DNA from: Roseburia hominis
GTDB taxonomy: Bacteria > Bacillota > Clostridia > Lachnospirales > Lachnospiraceae
Direction of reading: 5' to 3'
NCBI GenBank assembly: GCA_021771815.1
Contig: JAETOE010000001.1
Coordinates: forward strand, 124,001-188,000
Length of the DNA: 64,000 nucleotides
The position numbers and the translations under genes are program-made. Of the stretch, positions 45,018-54,067 are shown in pieces (position 1 is the stretch's first letter; the number at the start of each line of letters is the position of its first letter). The notes under the pieces were generated by a model that did no database searches, was not told the DNA's origin, and saw only the letters and a list, made by a program, of their open reading frames with translations.

Positions 45018-46328
45018 ATGCGAATGTATGATTTGATTCGAAAGAAAAAGTGCGGAGGGGAACTTTCTTCTGAGGAAATCCGCTATATGATAAATGGGTT
45101 TACGGACGGAAGTATTCCTGACTACCAGATGTCGGCGATGACGATGGCTATCTGTTTTCAGGGGATGAACCCGAGGGAGACGGTGGATCTGACGCTTGCG
45201 ATGCGTGACAGCGGGGATGTACTCGACCTTTCAAAGATACAGGGTGTCAAGGTCGATAAGCACAGTACCGGAGGCGTTGGTGATAAGACGTCCCTCGCGC
45301 TTGCTCCAATTGTGGCGGCGCTCGGCGTGCCTGTGGCGAAGATGTCCGGGAGGGGACTCGGTCATACCGGAGGGACGATCGACAAGCTCGAGTGCTTTCC
45401 GGGGTTTACTGCGGAGTTGTCCGAGGAGACGTTTGTGCACAATGTCAATACTATAGGAATTGCGATTGCAGGACAGACGGCGAACCTTGCCCCTGCGGAC
45501 AAGAAGCTCTATGCGCTGCGGGATGTGACGGCGACGGTGGATCAGATGTCTTTGATCGCGAGCTCAATTATGAGTAAGAAGCTGGCGGGTGGAAGTAATG
45601 CGATCGTGCTGGATGTAAAGACCGGAAACGGTGCATTCATGAAAGAACTTAAGGATTCCGTTGCATTGGCAAAGGAGATGGTAGCAATCGGTACGATGGC
45701 AGGCAAACGGATGGCGGCGGTGATCACGGATATGGACCAGCCGCTTGGATCGGTCGTCGGGAATTCCTTAGAAGTCATCGAGGCGATCGAGACGCTCCGC
45801 GGCGAGGGACCTTCCGACTTTAAAGAGGTCGTCTTTGCGCTCGGCGCACAGATGCTTGTTTTTGCGGGGAAAGCGGCGGAGACGGCGGAAGCGAAATCGC
45901 TTATGGAGAGCGCGATCGCGGACGGCAGCGCTCTTTCTAAGTTTGCGGAGTTTGTGCGCGCACAGGGCGGAGACGCGGCAGCGGTCTACGATACTTCCCT
46001 TTTACCCGTTGCAAGTCAGACACTCGTCGTAGAATCGCCGCGTGACGGCTATGTTCACCGCATTCTTGCGGAGGACGTCGGTATTGCCTGCATGACACTG
46101 GGCGGCGGCAGGGAGACGAAGGAGAGTAAAATCGATCTCTCGGTCGGCATCCGGCTTAGAAAGAAGAACGCCGACGCCGTGAAGCGCGGTGAGCCGCTTG
46201 CCGTCATCTATGGCAATGACGCCGCGAAAATGGAGGCGGCAAGGGCAAAGATTGCAGGTGCGTATGAGATTTCGGACAAACCCAGGGAAAAGGAAGCTGT
46301 GATCCGGCAGTATATCTTTCCCGAATAA
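45018..46328 (+). CDS. pdp: Pyrimidine-nucleoside phosphorylase
   Basis: Phosphorolysis of uridine and (deoxy)thymidine in nucleoside salvage. 436 residues with KVDKHSTGGVGDKTSLALAP (phosphate loop), the signature SGRGLGHTGGTIDKLE, LAPADKKLYALRD and GSNAIVLDVKTGNGAFMK, plus a C-terminal alpha/beta domain. Firmicute dimers of this type accept both uridine and thymidine, hence pdp rather than deoA. GGGGGA lies six bases before ATG 45018, and a promoter lies just upstream. No deoB/deoC is adjacent. Confidence 0.95.
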   Translation: MRMYDLIRKKKCGGELSSEEIRYMINGFTDGSIPDYQMSAMTMAICFQGMNPRETVDLTLAMRDSGDVLDLSKIQGVKVDKHSTGGVGDKTSLALAPIVAALGVPVAKMSGRGLGHTGGTIDKLECFPGFTAELSEETFVHNVNTIGIAIAGQTANLAPADKKLYALRDVTATVDQMSLIASSIMSKKLAGGSNAIVLDVKTGNGAFMKELKDSVALAKEMVAIGTMAGKRMAAVITDMDQPLGSVVGNSLEVIEAIETLRGEGPSDFKEVVFALGAQMLVFAGKAAETAEAKSLMESAIADGSALSKFAEFVRAQGGDAAAVYDTSLLPVASQTLVVESPRDGYVHRILAEDVGIACMTLGGGRETKESKIDLSVGIRLRKKNADAVKRGEPLAVIYGNDAAKMEAARAKIAGAYEISDKPREKEAVIRQYIFPE

Positions 46329-46356
46329 GACGGCGCCAAAATTCATATAGTTATAT

Positions 46357-46671
46357 ATGAAAAAAAATAGCAGAATCCGATCGGGGCAGGACGCCCCGGT
46401 ACACGCAGCTTCCCTGCGTGAAAAAATGGTAGACAATCTGGAACTTCCGAAAGATCTTATGCTCGGTGCGGCGATCCTCACCGTGACAGGAAGAAAGGAA
46501 GCGTTGATCTCAAACTATAAAGGAATCCTGGAATATGAGGATTCCTTTATCAGAGTTCAGACGAAAAACTGCAGGATACGGATTACCGGTGCGCATCTTG
46601 CAATCGACTATTACACAAATGAGGAAATGCGAATCACAGGCTATATAGAAAATATCCAGTATGAGAGCTGA
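46357..46671 (+). CDS. yqfC: YqfC-type sporulation protein (YabP/YqfC family)
   Basis: 104 residues of the YabP/YqfC family, made under sigma-E in B. subtilis. The pattern VDNLELPKDLMLGAAILTVTG then LISNYKGILEYED resembles YqfC (...TETLDLPQDV...). Immediately followed by yqfD and phoH, the conserved order. The proposed ATG has no evident ribosome site, nor does the internal ATG at 46426, so the start is uncertain. Confidence 0.85.
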   Translation: MKKNSRIRSGQDAPVHAASLREKMVDNLELPKDLMLGAAILTVTGRKEALISNYKGILEYEDSFIRVQTKNCRIRITGAHLAIDYYTNEEMRITGYIENIQYES

Positions 46672-46677
46672 CGCGCC

Positions 46678-47922
46678 GTGCTGTTGTCGATAATGAAATA
46701 TTTTCAGGGCTATGTCTATGTCCAGCTCACTGGATATGCACCGGAGCGGTTCCTGAATCTGTGCGGCAGCCGGGATATTTTGATTTGGAATTTAAAACCC
46801 TGCGAAAATGGATATACTTTCTGTATCAGCGTAAAAGGTTTTAAAATGCTAAAACCGATTTTAAAAAAGACCAAAACACAGATCCGCATCTTAAAGCGGG
46901 TCGGTGCGCCGTTTGCGACGTTCCGCTATCGGAAACGGCGCATCTTTTTCGGAGGGATTTTTTTCTTTGGCATTCTTCTGTATTATCTGTCCGGCTTTAT
47001 CTGGAACATCGAGATTAACGGGAATTCTTATCTCTCGAACGAAGTAATCCTTGATTTTTTAAAGGAAGAGGCATGTACGTTCGGTACGAGAAAAAGCGAT
47101 ATTTCCTGTCAGGAACTGGAAGAAGCCCTGCGGAGCCGCTACGAAGAAGTCATCTGGACATCCATTAAGATATACGGGACCAAAATGACTGTGGATATCC
47201 AGGAGAATCTGCTTCCGGATGAGGAGTACGAGAAGAAGGATGAGACTATATCGGACATTGTGGCGGCAAAGGACGGTGTGATCTCGGAAATCATTACCCG
47301 GGCAGGTACGCCGCTCGTTGCCGCAGGCAGTGAGGTGAAGAAGGGCGATATCTTAGTCTCCGGGCGAATCGAGATCCAAAATGATGACGGGGAGACTTCC
47401 GAATACCTCTATCGCAGCGCGGACGCGGATATTAAGGCAAAGGTTGTCTATTCATATGAAGATGTGATAAAGACAGATTATGTCGAATCGGTTCCGACAG
47501 GTAATCATACGACAGGCTATGAGGCGACGATATTTTATTCGACGATTGGGAATCCCTTCTGGAAGAATCCGTATGAGGATTATGAAGTGACTTCCGACAC
47601 CTATCAGGTGCATGTCGCGGATAATTTCTATCTTCCGGTCTGGCTGACAAGACAAGATTATCGGGAAGTCGAAAAAGTGAATAAAAAGCACACGGAGAAG
47701 GAAATCCGGCAGATTGCAACAAAGAATCTGGACAATTACCTGAAAGATTTGGAAGAAAAGGGTATTCAAATTATTGGAAAAAATGTTATTATAAGAAGAA
47801 CGGGTGAAAATTATGTGGCGAGCGGGACGATTGAAGTCTATGAATCGATTGTTTCTTATCAGCCGACAGAGATTGTGAACATCACGAGTGAAGAAAGGCA
47901 GAATGTGGATGAGTCTGACTGA
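46678..47922 (+). CDS. yqfD: Sporulation protein YqfD
   Basis: 414 residues. An N-terminal domain (FQGYVYVQLTGYAPERFLNLC) is followed by a basic segment and one membrane helix (about 95-113, IFFGGIFFFGILLYYLSGF). A large extracytoplasmic part has POTRA-like WNIEINGNSYLSNEVILDFL and LRSRYEEVIWTSIKIYGTKMTV. YqfD is needed for efficient sporulation in B. subtilis. GTG 46678 begins 6 bases after yqfC, without a clear ribosome site (probably coupled); ATG 46693 is an alternative. Confidence 0.9.
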   Translation: MLLSIMKYFQGYVYVQLTGYAPERFLNLCGSRDILIWNLKPCENGYTFCISVKGFKMLKPILKKTKTQIRILKRVGAPFATFRYRKRRIFFGGIFFFGILLYYLSGFIWNIEINGNSYLSNEVILDFLKEEACTFGTRKSDISCQELEEALRSRYEEVIWTSIKIYGTKMTVDIQENLLPDEEYEKKDETISDIVAAKDGVISEIITRAGTPLVAAGSEVKKGDILVSGRIEIQNDDGETSEYLYRSADADIKAKVVYSYEDVIKTDYVESVPTGNHTTGYEATIFYSTIGNPFWKNPYEDYEVTSDTYQVHVADNFYLPVWLTRQDYREVEKVNKKHTEKEIRQIATKNLDNYLKDLEEKGIQIIGKNVIIRRTGENYVASGTIEVYESIVSYQPTEIVNITSEERQNVDESD

Positions 47923-48916
47923 AGTATCTTTTAATATGCCGACAGATCACATGGCGAATGTGTTCGGGCAGTTTGATACCTATATAAAAAGGATTGAGCG
48001 AACGCTTAATGTAACGGTCGTGGTGCGCGGCGAGAGCATGAAGATTCTTGGGGATGCAAAGCACTGCGGACGGGCGAAGGATGTATTTACGCAGCTTCTG
48101 GAATTATCAAGACGTGGGAATGTTATTACGGAGCAAAATGTCAATTATGCACTTGCGCTCTTAGAGGAGGAAAAAGAGTCCGCGATTGTCGAGATCGACC
48201 GCGACTGTATCTGCCATACTGTAAACGGTAAACCTGTCAAGCCAAAGACACTCGGGCAGAAAGCGTATGTGGATGCCATTCGGGAGAAGATGATCGTGTT
48301 CGGCATGGGCCCGGCAGGAACAGGCAAGACGTATCTTGCGATGGCGATGGCGATCACTGCTTTTAAGAATGAAGAGGTCGGCAGGATCATCCTGACAAGA
48401 CCGGCAATCGAAGCGGGAGAGAAGTTAGGCTTTTTGCCCGGTGATCTCCAGAGCAAGGTCGACCCTTACCTAAGACCGCTCTACGACGCACTCTATCAGA
48501 TCATGGGCGCGGAGAGTTTTCAGAAAAACATGGAGAAAGGTTTGATCGAGGTCGCGCCGCTCGCCTATATGAGAGGCCGGACGCTCGACAATGCCTTTAT
48601 TATTTTAGATGAGGCGCAGAACACAACGCCCGCGCAGATGAAAATGTTTTTGACGCGTATCGGCTTCGGGTCAAAGGCAGTGATTACGGGAGACGCGACG
48701 CAGAAGGATCTTGCCCCCGGCGCGCAGTCGGGACTTGACGTCGCGCTTACGGTGCTTAAGAAGGTGGAAGAGATCGGAATCTGCGAGCTGACGAGCAAGG
48801 ACGTTGTCAGACATCCGGTCGTACAGAAGATCGTCAAGGCATATGAGGACTATGAGAACAGAGGAAAAAGGACTTCCGCCGCCAGGCAAAAGAAACAGGA
48901 GAACAGACAGCGATGA
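47909..48916 (+). CDS. phoH: PhoH family ATPase
   Basis: 335 residues. An N-terminal KH-like region precedes the P-loop ATPase: GPAGTGKTYLAMAMA, LTRPAIEAGEKLGFLPGD, Walker B FIILDEAQNTTPAQMKMFLTR and ITGDATQKDL. PhoH/YbeZ proteins work with YbeY in RNA metabolism, and ybeY lies two genes downstream. It overlaps yqfD by 14 bases. ATG 47909 is chosen by AAAGG spacing; ATG 47903 and GTG 47888 are alternatives. It overlaps the next gene by ATGA. Confidence 0.95.
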   Translation: MSLTEVSFNMPTDHMANVFGQFDTYIKRIERTLNVTVVVRGESMKILGDAKHCGRAKDVFTQLLELSRRGNVITEQNVNYALALLEEEKESAIVEIDRDCICHTVNGKPVKPKTLGQKAYVDAIREKMIVFGMGPAGTGKTYLAMAMAITAFKNEEVGRIILTRPAIEAGEKLGFLPGDLQSKVDPYLRPLYDALYQIMGAESFQKNMEKGLIEVAPLAYMRGRTLDNAFIILDEAQNTTPAQMKMFLTRIGFGSKAVITGDATQKDLAPGAQSGLDVALTVLKKVEEIGICELTSKDVVRHPVVQKIVKAYEDYENRGKRTSAARQKKQENRQR

Positions 48917-49965
48917 ATGACCGTTATGTATTAAAACGTGTTGTGAATATTTTTTTAATGCTTTTGATAACGCTTCTGTTCACCTTTGGCATATCCATGC
49001 TGAAAGGACGGCTCATGGATGAAGTTCTTGTCTATGGTGTGGTAGAACTGGCGTTTTTTGCAGTGTTTGCATTCCTTTTGGAGCACGAACGCGTAAACCG
49101 CAGGATCGCAGGCAACCGTGAGACGACGTTCCGCAGGCTCTTCCAGGGGTATCTGATTTCATGGATTTTCATATTATTCAGCGCGTTTTTGCCGGAATTT
49201 TTAAGACCGGTCGTTTTGGTACCGATTCTGATGCTGGCATATGCTACACCTCAGATCGCTTTGTTTGTCGGATTGTTTTTAAGTACGATGCTGTGCCTGA
49301 TGGCGGGGAGTACGATGCAGGAATTGGCGCTCTGTTCCGTGATGGCGCTGCTTGGCTGTATCGCGGCGGAAGCGGCGGAGCGGGCCAGGCTGCATTTCTG
49401 GTATGAACTTGCTGTATTCTGCATCTGTGCCATATTTCCAGGCTTGTTCTACTATCTGACTTACCGGGAGACTTCCTGGGTGCTGCCGTTGGTCGGTGCG
49501 GTAGAGGGACTGCTTGCGGCATTGCTGCTTCATTTCTGTTACGACAGGCTCGCTTTAGCCAGACGTTCTGAAATTTCGGACACGCTTACGGATATTCTCG
49601 ATGACGCTTATCCCCTTTCCAGAGAGCTTTTTGGCTTTTCCAAAGCGGATTACCAGCATGCAAAGAGAGTTTCGCGGGCGGCAGTGCGGTGTGCGGCACT
49701 GGTCGGCGCCAATGAAGCTGTCTGCGCGGCGGCACTCCCGTCAACAATCGAGTCTGCCATTGTACATATGGCGGACGCCGTCATTAAAAAGCTTGAGGTA
49801 TTCGATTCCGATACTATGTCGAGCGAGTGGAATCAGGACATGGTGATCTACCAGACCTTAAATGATTATTCGGCGCAGGGGCTTTACGATAAGTCCGGTC
49901 TTAGTATGAACATGTTTTTGCGGATACGTGAATACCTGGTCAATGAGAAGAGCCTTGTAAAATAA
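48913..49965 (+). CDS. PgpH-derived membrane protein lacking the HD catalytic core
   Basis: 350 residues in the slot of pgpH/yqfF (phoH - here - ybeY). Residues 10-210 hold about seven membrane helices as in 7TMR-HD proteins. The C-terminal part starts like the PgpH HD domain (YPLSRELFGFSKADYQHAKRVSRAAV, GANEAVCAAA). It then jumps straight to the end of that domain (PSTIESAIVHMADAVIKKLE ... SMNMFLRIREYL). The segment that should carry HD, HDIGK and HH metal ligands is gone, as is the large N-terminal extracellular domain; PgpH is usually 700-850 residues. It should not hydrolyse c-di-AMP. The frame is intact, with ATGA coupling to phoH. Confidence 0.7.
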   Translation: MNDRYVLKRVVNIFLMLLITLLFTFGISMLKGRLMDEVLVYGVVELAFFAVFAFLLEHERVNRRIAGNRETTFRRLFQGYLISWIFILFSAFLPEFLRPVVLVPILMLAYATPQIALFVGLFLSTMLCLMAGSTMQELALCSVMALLGCIAAEAAERARLHFWYELAVFCICAIFPGLFYYLTYRETSWVLPLVGAVEGLLAALLLHFCYDRLALARRSEISDTLTDILDDAYPLSRELFGFSKADYQHAKRVSRAAVRCAALVGANEAVCAAALPSTIESAIVHMADAVIKKLEVFDSDTMSSEWNQDMVIYQTLNDYSAQGLYDKSGLSMNMFLRIREYLVNEKSLVK

Positions 49966-50064
49966 TGGGAGGAAAATCTTGCACGGCTTGCCGGGCGTTG
50001 CTCCTGCATTGGCACGCCATGCAGGCATGGCAGGCATTTTGCTCCGCAAAACTAGGAGGATTAT

Positions 50065-50568
50065 ATGAGTCTGAATCTGGAAAAAGAAGTAGAAGCTTCC
50101 TTTGCTTTCGATTGTGAGGCACTGGCAAAGGAAGTCGTAGCATTCGTGATTGAGCATGAAGCCTTTCCCTATGAGGCGGAAGTGAATCTGACGCTGACTG
50201 ACAACGAAGGGATCCGGGAGATCAATCGTATGTACCGTGAGATAGATAAACCTACGGATGTCTTGTCGTTTCCGATGCTTTCTTACGGACAGGCTGGCGA
50301 TTTCTCGGCACTTGAGGAAGACTACGAGGACAACTTCAATCCGGACACCGGGGAGATCATGCTTGGCGATATTGTGATTTCCATAGACCGCGTGAGGGAG
50401 CAGGCGGCTGCCTATGGTCACAGTGAGAAGCGGGAGTTCGCGTTTTTGATCGTCCACAGTATGCTGCATTTATTTGGATATGACCACATGACGCCGGAGG
50501 ATGCCGCAGTTATGGAACCAAAGCAGAAACAGATTTTAGAGGAAATGCATATTTCGCGTGATGAATGA
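50065..50568 (+). CDS. ybeY: rRNA maturation endoribonuclease YbeY
   Basis: Zinc metalloprotein for 16S rRNA 3'-end maturation and 70S quality control. 167 residues with the H-x3-H-x5-H zinc motif in HSMLHLFGYDH and the preceding LGDIVISIDRV. The start is preceded by TAGGAGG. The 100-bp leader contains a CCTGCATTGGC / GCCATGCAGG hairpin (about 50008-50030). It belongs with phoH functionally. Confidence 0.97.
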   Translation: MSLNLEKEVEASFAFDCEALAKEVVAFVIEHEAFPYEAEVNLTLTDNEGIREINRMYREIDKPTDVLSFPMLSYGQAGDFSALEEDYEDNFNPDTGEIMLGDIVISIDRVREQAAAYGHSEKREFAFLIVHSMLHLFGYDHMTPEDAAVMEPKQKQILEEMHISRDE

Positions 50569-50577
50569 GGAATTCTT

Positions 50578-52239
50578 ATGGGCAATAGCAAGAAGAAAAA
50601 CAGCACGAGTTTTCTGGCACAAGGCTCGATTCTGGCAATCGCTTCGCTGTTAAGCCGCGTCATCGGTCTGATATACCGGATGCCGCTGACTGCGATTATT
50701 GGAGATACCGGAAATGATTATTACGGCAGTGCTTATACCATATATAACATATTATTGATCATATCGTCCTACAGTCTGCCATTAGCAGTTTCCAAGCTGG
50801 TATCGGCGAATATTTCGCAGGGCAGGAAAAGCAACGTCTATCGTGTCTTAAAGTGCGCGCTGATTTTTGCGTTTGTTTCCGGTACAGCAGCGGCGCTGAT
50901 TCTGTATTTTGGCGCGGAATTTATCACGACAACGCTGCTTCGCACGCCGATGTGTATTTTTGCACTCAAAACGCTTGTTCCGGTGCTTGTCATTGTCGCG
51001 GTTCTCGGTGTTATGCGCGGTTTCTTTCAGGGGCTTGGAACGATGATGCCGAGCGCGGTATCACAGATCTTAGAGCAGATCGCGAATGCCATCGTCAGCG
51101 TGTGGGCGGCGTATATGCTGTTCTCCTATGGTACGAAGATCGGAGAGCTGCTTGGAGATTCCGAGAATTACGGCGCAGCTTACGGCGCGGCGGGAGGAAC
51201 GATCGGCACGGGTGTCGGTGCGTTAGTCGCGCTGTTGTTTGCAACATTTGTTCTTGTGGTCTATCTTCGGGTATTTAAGAAGTCCATGCGCAAGGAGCGG
51301 GGCAACAATTCGGATTCCTACGGGGAGATTTTTCGTCTGCTGATAGTCACGATCATTCCGGTGCTCTTAAGCACAACTATTTACCAGTGCAATACCTTTA
51401 TCGATCAGGCGGTATATAAGAATCTGGCGGTATATCAGGGTTATACCACGGAAGAATACGGCGTGTGGAACGGTATATACACCGGGAAATATCAGGTGCT
51501 TATCAATGTGCCGATCGCGATTGCGTCCTCGCTCGCGGCTTCTTCCGTTCCGGCGCTCACGGCGGCGTATGCGAACAAAAAGAAGGGGGAAGCAAAGCGT
51601 CAGATTGCGCTTGCCACGCGCTTTATCATGGTCGTTGCGTTCCCTTGTACGGTTGGAATGGGCGTGCTTGCATCACCGATCCTTCAGATGCTGTTTAAGG
51701 ATTCGTCCGAACTATCTGCGCAGATGCTTCGCGTGGGAGCCGTCGCCATCTTGTTTTTCTCGCTGTCAACGCTCACGAACGGGCTGCTGCAGGGAATGAA
51801 CCGTATGAAGGAGCCGATCAAGAACGCTCTCATCGCCTTGATCCTGCATTTGTTTGTCCTCGTGGGTCTGATGCTTGGGCTTGATCTCAATATCTTTGCG
51901 GTCATTATCGCCAATGCGTTTTTCGGGTTTACCATGTGCATCTTAAATGCGCGTTCCATCCGCAGATACAGCGGTTACAGACAGGAAGTCCGAAAGACAT
52001 TCCTCGTGCCTGCCATCGCGTCGGTGGGGATGGGCGTCGTCGTATGGCTTGTGTACGAGTTGTTTTTGTACCTGATCCGCAACAACATGATCGCGACAAT
52101 TTTTGCGATTTTGGCAGGCGTTTGCGTATACGCGGTGCTCTTGCTTTTGTTAAAGGGATTAAACGAGCAGGAAATCCTTCGTTTCCCGAAGGGAAGAGCA
52201 CTCGTCTCCCTCGCAAAGAAGCTGCATCTTTTGCGTTAA
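50578..52239 (+). CDS. SpoVB/MurJ-like polysaccharide or lipid II flippase
   Basis: 553 residues of the MOP superfamily with about 14 membrane helices. It opens GSILAIASLLSRVIGLIYRMPLT, typical of SpoVB/YtgP/YabM. IGDTGNDYYGSAYTIYNILL and the repeated helix pairs support this. In B. subtilis SpoVB is needed for the spore cortex, and YtgP/MurJ flips lipid II. Which role applies here is not decidable. It begins 9 bases after ybeY. Confidence 0.88.
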   Translation: MGNSKKKNSTSFLAQGSILAIASLLSRVIGLIYRMPLTAIIGDTGNDYYGSAYTIYNILLIISSYSLPLAVSKLVSANISQGRKSNVYRVLKCALIFAFVSGTAAALILYFGAEFITTTLLRTPMCIFALKTLVPVLVIVAVLGVMRGFFQGLGTMMPSAVSQILEQIANAIVSVWAAYMLFSYGTKIGELLGDSENYGAAYGAAGGTIGTGVGALVALLFATFVLVVYLRVFKKSMRKERGNNSDSYGEIFRLLIVTIIPVLLSTTIYQCNTFIDQAVYKNLAVYQGYTTEEYGVWNGIYTGKYQVLINVPIAIASSLAASSVPALTAAYANKKKGEAKRQIALATRFIMVVAFPCTVGMGVLASPILQMLFKDSSELSAQMLRVGAVAILFFSLSTLTNGLLQGMNRMKEPIKNALIALILHLFVLVGLMLGLDLNIFAVIIANAFFGFTMCILNARSIRRYSGYRQEVRKTFLVPAIASVGMGVVVWLVYELFLYLIRNNMIATIFAILAGVCVYAVLLLLLKGLNEQEILRFPKGRALVSLAKKLHLLR

Positions 52240-52291
52240 TTGAATAAAAAGGAAAGAACTGGCAGATACTTATCGTAGAATGGAGGACAAC

Positions 52292-52660
52292 ATGAAAAAA
52301 ACGATAAGTATTTGTCTTTTTGCGGCGTTTGCCTTGACTGTCGGTCTGTTTCTTACCGTTCATTTTGACAGACGTCCAAAGGAGGTTTCGCCCGATCCGA
52401 TGCTGATCGCCACGGAGCAGGCGACGGAACAGCAGCCTGTGACGGCGGAGAGTATGCAGATTCAGAAGGCATACCGCTATATTCTGTATGCAAAGGACGG
52501 ATTTCTCGTCGTATACGAGCAGGACGGCACAACGGTTCTTCTCGAGACGCACATTCCCGTCGATGAACTGTCGGAGGAGACAAAAGCGCTGCTTGCAGAC
52601 GGAATTTATGTGGAGGATGAGAGCGAACTCTACGATCTTCTTGAAAGTTATTCGAGTTAA
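52292..52660 (+). CDS. BofC C-terminal-domain-like membrane-anchored protein
   Basis: 122 residues. An N-terminal signal anchor (MKKTISICLFAAFALTVGLFLTV) and a short linker precede a compact C-terminal domain. That domain has YILYAKDGFLVVYEQDGTTV, an IPVDELSEETKALLADGI turn and a final LYDLLESYSS. This resembles the BofC C-terminal/forespore-regulator fold, a structural resemblance I infer from the pattern. In Bacillus, BofC tempers pro-sigma-K activation via SpoIVB. The gene lies after the SpoVB-like gene with a GGAGGA site. Confidence 0.65.
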   Translation: MKKTISICLFAAFALTVGLFLTVHFDRRPKEVSPDPMLIATEQATEQQPVTAESMQIQKAYRYILYAKDGFLVVYEQDGTTVLLETHIPVDELSEETKALLADGIYVEDESELYDLLESYSS

Positions 52661-52765
52661 TGGCATTGAATGTTTAAAAACGGTGTGGTAAAATCTCGAT
52701 AGTGAGCGAATTTGTTTGATTTACATGCATCGTGCGATCTTAGATTTGCGGACTGGAGGATATGT

Positions 52766-54067
52766 ATGATAGATACAGACGTGACCGTTATCGGAGGCGG
52801 TCCCGCCGGGCTTACGGCGGCCATTGCTGCGGCGCGCTGCGGCGCAAAGACGATTCTCATAGAGCATATGGATCGTATCGGCAGAAAGCTTCTTTCGACC
52901 GGAAACGGAAAATGCAATTACACCAATGCCGTGCAGGGCGTCTCCTGTTATCGCGGGGAGAACCCTGCATTTGTCTTACCGGTAATGGAACAGTTTGGGA
53001 TGGAAGATACGGTGCGCTTTTTTGAGGAGCTCGGCATTTATCCGAGGGTGCGGCGCGGCTATTATTATCCCGCGAGCGGACAGGCGGCTTCCGTGCTCGA
53101 TGTTCTTCGGATGGAATGTGACTATCAAAATGTAGAGGTTTACACTTCCTGTGTGCTTTCTTCGATTGAAAAAAGGGCGCATGGAATAGAAATCAGTACC
53201 AATAAAGGCGCATTTTCGACCAAAAGTTTGATTTTTGCGCCGGGGTTGCTTGCAGCGCCTAAGACAGGAAGCGACGGAAGCGCATTTCCATATATTGAAG
53301 CACTCGGACACCACTTTGTAGATATTGTGCCGGCGCTTGTGCAACTGCAGGGAAAACAGGCATTTTTCAAGGAACTTGCAGGAATCCGTGCAGAAATGGC
53401 ACTGGAATTATACATAGAAAATGTGCAATTTCATTTAAAAGAGAACAAGGCGGAGGTATCCTTTGCCGCGGGCTATGAATGTGCGTGCAGCGAACGGGGC
53501 GAACTGCAGTTGACGGAGTACGGCATTTCAGGAATCCCGGTCTTTCAGGTGAGCCGCTATGCGACAAGGGCGCTGCATGAGAAACGGGGAGTCTATGCGA
53601 AGATCGATTTTCTGCCGGATCTTACGGAGGATGCGCTTTTTGCACTGCTCTTGGAGCGATTTTATGTAAATGCACACGGAAAAGACGCGGCGCAGGCGTT
53701 GATCGGACTATTTCCAAAGAAGCTTATCGACGTTCTGCTGAAGGAAGCAGGGATTGCTCTGCATATTCCGGCAGAGCAGGTAAAGAAGCCCGGTCTCTGG
53801 AAGCTTGTACGCACGGTCAAGCAGTTTCGCGTGGATGTTGTCGGAAGCAAGGGTATGGATGCAGCGCAGGTGTGCGCCGGCGGAGTGGATACGGGCGAGG
53901 TCGACGCCGGGACGCTTGAATCAAAGCTTACAGCGGGCATTTATTTTGCCGGAGAAATACTTGATATCGACGGGACCTGCGGCGGCTACAACCTCCAATG
54001 GGCGTGGTCGAGCGGTTACGTGGCGGGTATACATGCCGCCGGGAAAGGAAAGCAGGAAAAGGCATGA
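52766..54067 (+). CDS. HI0933/YhiN-family flavoprotein (COG2081-like)
   Basis: 433-residue FAD-binding oxidoreductase. The dinucleotide fold VIGGGPAGLTAAIAAARCGAK is at the N-terminus. The family motif is GRKLLSTGNGKCNYTN, with a second FAD contact in FAGEILDIDGTCGGYNLQWAWSSG. Family substrates are unknown (aminoacetone oxidase and NAD(P)/FAD-dependent oxidoreductase labels). The start is ATG 52766 after GGAGGA. It overlaps the next flavoprotein gene by ATGA, implying coupling. Confidence 0.92.
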   Translation: MIDTDVTVIGGGPAGLTAAIAAARCGAKTILIEHMDRIGRKLLSTGNGKCNYTNAVQGVSCYRGENPAFVLPVMEQFGMEDTVRFFEELGIYPRVRRGYYYPASGQAASVLDVLRMECDYQNVEVYTSCVLSSIEKRAHGIEISTNKGAFSTKSLIFAPGLLAAPKTGSDGSAFPYIEALGHHFVDIVPALVQLQGKQAFFKELAGIRAEMALELYIENVQFHLKENKAEVSFAAGYECACSERGELQLTEYGISGIPVFQVSRYATRALHEKRGVYAKIDFLPDLTEDALFALLLERFYVNAHGKDAAQALIGLFPKKLIDVLLKEAGIALHIPAEQVKKPGLWKLVRTVKQFRVDVVGSKGMDAAQVCAGGVDTGEVDAGTLESKLTAGIYFAGEILDIDGTCGGYNLQWAWSSGYVAGIHAAGKGKQEKA

